NCBI GenBank assembly: GCA_050259035.1
Contig: JBLMZW010000049.1
Span: 1 to 7,094, forward strand
DNA: 7,094 nt
Reading direction: 5' to 3'
Source of the DNA: JBLMZW01 sp050259035
Lineage (GTDB): Bacteria; Bacillota; Syntrophomonadia; Syntrophomonadales; DTU052
Positions 6,095 to 7,094 of the stretch are shown piece after piece. The notes under the pieces were generated by a model. It was not told the DNA's origin and made no database searches. It worked only from the letters and a program-made list of their open reading frames with translations. Both the position numbers and the translations under genes were made by a program. Position 1 is the first letter of the stretch. The number at the start of each line of letters is the position of its first letter.

Positions 6095-6825
6095 ACAACG
6101 GAACGGCAATAGTCACTGGCAGTTCGAGAGGAATTGGCAAAGCAATCGCTTTGAAACTAGCGGCGAACGGGTTCAATGTGGTCGTAAATTATCGGCAAAA
6201 CCAGCAGCAGGCCGAAGAGGTTCTGGCTGAAATAGAAGCCATGGGGGCTAAAGGAATTATTGTAGGCGCGGATGTTTCAAATCCCGAGGATGCCAAACTA
6301 TTGGTAGATAAAGCGGTTTCCTCGTTTGGCGGAGTGCAGGTCCTGGTTAACAATGCCGGAATCAGCAAGGACCAGCTTCTGGTCAGAATAAGTGACGATG
6401 ACTGGGATCACATGTTAAAGACCAACTTATATTCCGCTTTTTATTGCACCAGGGCGGTCTTAAAAAGTATGATGAAAAACCGCTATGGGCGGATTATTAA
6501 TATCTCATCAGTAGTCGGTTTATCAGGTAATCCCGGTCAGGCACATTACGCGGCTGCCAAGGCGGGATTAATCGGCTTCACCGGGTCGGTGGCCCGCGAA
6601 TATGGAGCCCGCGGTATCACCGCTAACGTAGTGGCACCCGGATATATAGAAACCGATATGACAGCCGGATTGGCCAATACTAATGGAGGCCTAGTAGAGC
6701 GGGTGGCTGTGGGCCGTGCTGGTATTCCAGAGGATGTGGCTGCTATGGTTGCTTTCCTTGCTTCATTTGAAGCCGGGTATATCAGTGGCCAGGTAATGAG
6801 GGTTGATGGGTATATGGCCCTGTAA
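6091..6825 (+). CDS. fabG: 3-oxoacyl-ACP reductase (FabG)
   Basis: NADPH-dependent short-chain dehydrogenase that reduces 3-oxoacyl-ACP to 3-hydroxyacyl-ACP. The 244 residues are typical. The Rossmann cofactor motif is TGSSRGIG (9-16). Further motifs are ADVS (60-63), NNAG (87-90), and the catalytic tetrad Asn112, Ser140, Tyr153 and Lys157 (YAAAK), then APGYIETDM, which matches well-known FabG proteins. The C-terminus reads VDGYMAL where most members have VDGGM. The start is the ATG overlapping the fabD stop as ATGA, with GGAGGA at 6082-6087; the frame is open further upstream to 5962, but that stretch overlaps fabD and carries no FabG homology. A tandem stop TAATAA ends the gene. Because the short-chain dehydrogenase family is broad, the specific name rests on both the motifs and the fab operon position. 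Confidence 0.95.
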   Translation: MNNGTAIVTGSSRGIGKAIALKLAANGFNVVVNYRQNQQQAEEVLAEIEAMGAKGIIVGADVSNPEDAKLLVDKAVSSFGGVQVLVNNAGISKDQLLVRISDDDWDHMLKTNLYSAFYCTRAVLKSMMKNRYGRIINISSVVGLSGNPGQAHYAAAKAGLIGFTGSVAREYGARGITANVVAPGYIETDMTAGLANTNGGLVERVAVGRAGIPEDVAAMVAFLASFEAGYISGQVMRVDGYMAL

Positions 6826-6843
6826 TAAATAGATTTGAAGATT

Positions 6844-6850
6844 AAGGAGG
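6844..6850 (+). promoter_or_regulatory. Ribosome binding site of acpP
   Basis: AAGGAGG, a near-perfect Shine-Dalgarno sequence, ends 9 bases before the acpP ATG. A second purine-rich element, AAAGGA, touches the start codon. The separate strong site fits the high ACP level that cells need relative to the fab enzymes (inference). The 34-base fabG-acpP gap shows no terminator. Confidence 0.75.
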
Positions 6851-6859
6851 CATAAAGGA

Positions 6860-7094
6860 ATGTCCGTATTTGAAGTTCTAAAAGAGATTATTGTTGAGGT
6901 TAAGGACGTTACCCCCGAGGAAATCGAATTGGAATCCAGGTTTAACGAAGATCTTAATGCTGACAGCCTGGATGTAGTCGAAATGTTGATGCTTCTGGAA
7001 GAAAGGTACGATATTGAGATACCGGAAGAAGAAGCTGAAAACATGAAGACTGTTAAAGATGTAGTTAATTACATCGAGAACCGTTTGGAGTCCA
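6860..7094 (+). CDS. acpP: Acyl carrier protein (AcpP), 3'-truncated by the window edge
   Basis: Small acidic cytoplasmic carrier whose phosphopantetheine arm holds the growing acyl chain and passes it among FabD, FabH, FabG and FabK. 78 residues are visible and no stop is reached; the family averages 75-85, so only a few residues should be missing. The attachment site is Ser36 in DLNADSLDVVEM, with the usual DLGADSLD motif carrying Asn for Gly. The protein is rich in Glu and Asp, with helix I (residues 3-15), helix II after Ser36, and the typical ERYDIEIPEEEAENMKTV segment. The start ATG at 6860 follows AAGGAGG. Its place directly after fabG is the usual one. Phosphopantetheinylation is by a holo-ACP synthase not in the window. 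Confidence 0.96.
   Translation, partial: MSVFEVLKEIIVEVKDVTPEEIELESRFNEDLNADSLDVVEMLMLLEERYDIEIPEEEAENMKTVKDVVNYIENRLES

Noticed and set aside
1..7094. Mobile elements, CRISPR arrays, tRNA or rRNA genes
   Set aside because: No transposase or integrase coding, no regularly spaced direct repeats, no cloverleaf-like or rRNA-like sequence. The window is filled by two housekeeping-type operons.

Overview
The window comes from a Gram-positive, Firmicutes-type bacterium, most likely an anaerobic member of the Clostridia. The reasons are strong AGGAGG-type ribosome binding sites, moderate GC, a CsoR/CopZ/CopA copper set, and a compact type II fatty-acid locus that uses the flavoprotein enoyl reductase FabK. 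I cannot fix the genus from sequence alone; a Peptococcaceae- or Syntrophomonadaceae-like clostridium is an inference.

Region 1 (1-2950) is a copper homeostasis operon on the + strand: copA (a Cu(I)-exporting P1B-1 ATPase, cut by the left edge), copZ (a small Cu(I) chaperone) and csoR (a Cu(I)-sensing repressor, placed last). Gaps of 46-47 bases suggest one transcript. CopZ would hand Cu(I) to CopA for export, and CsoR would release its operator when Cu(I) rises. The operator and promoter probably lie upstream of the window.

Region 2 (2951-3242) has no gene. It holds a strong intrinsic terminator (2999-3039) that closes the copper operon, then an AT-rich stretch with a good sigma-A-type promoter (TTGACA, 17 bases, TCTAAT, at 3132-3160) and a leader of about 75 bases.

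Region 3 (3243-7094) is a fatty-acid synthesis operon on the + strand: fabH, fabK, fabD, fabG and acpP (acpP cut by the right edge). The first four genes overlap or abut (22-base overlap, 0-base gap, 4-base ATGA overlap), which suggests translational coupling; acpP follows after 34 bases with its own strong ribosome binding site. FabD makes malonyl-ACP, FabH condenses it with an acyl-CoA primer, FabG reduces the 3-keto group, FabK reduces the enoyl group, and AcpP carries the intermediates. The elongating condensing enzyme (FabF) and dehydratase (FabZ) are not in the window and may lie downstream.

Nothing here looks like an undescribed system. The points worth attention are start-site questions (copA, fabH, fabK, fabG), an extra cysteine in CsoR, and a few family-motif substitutions.
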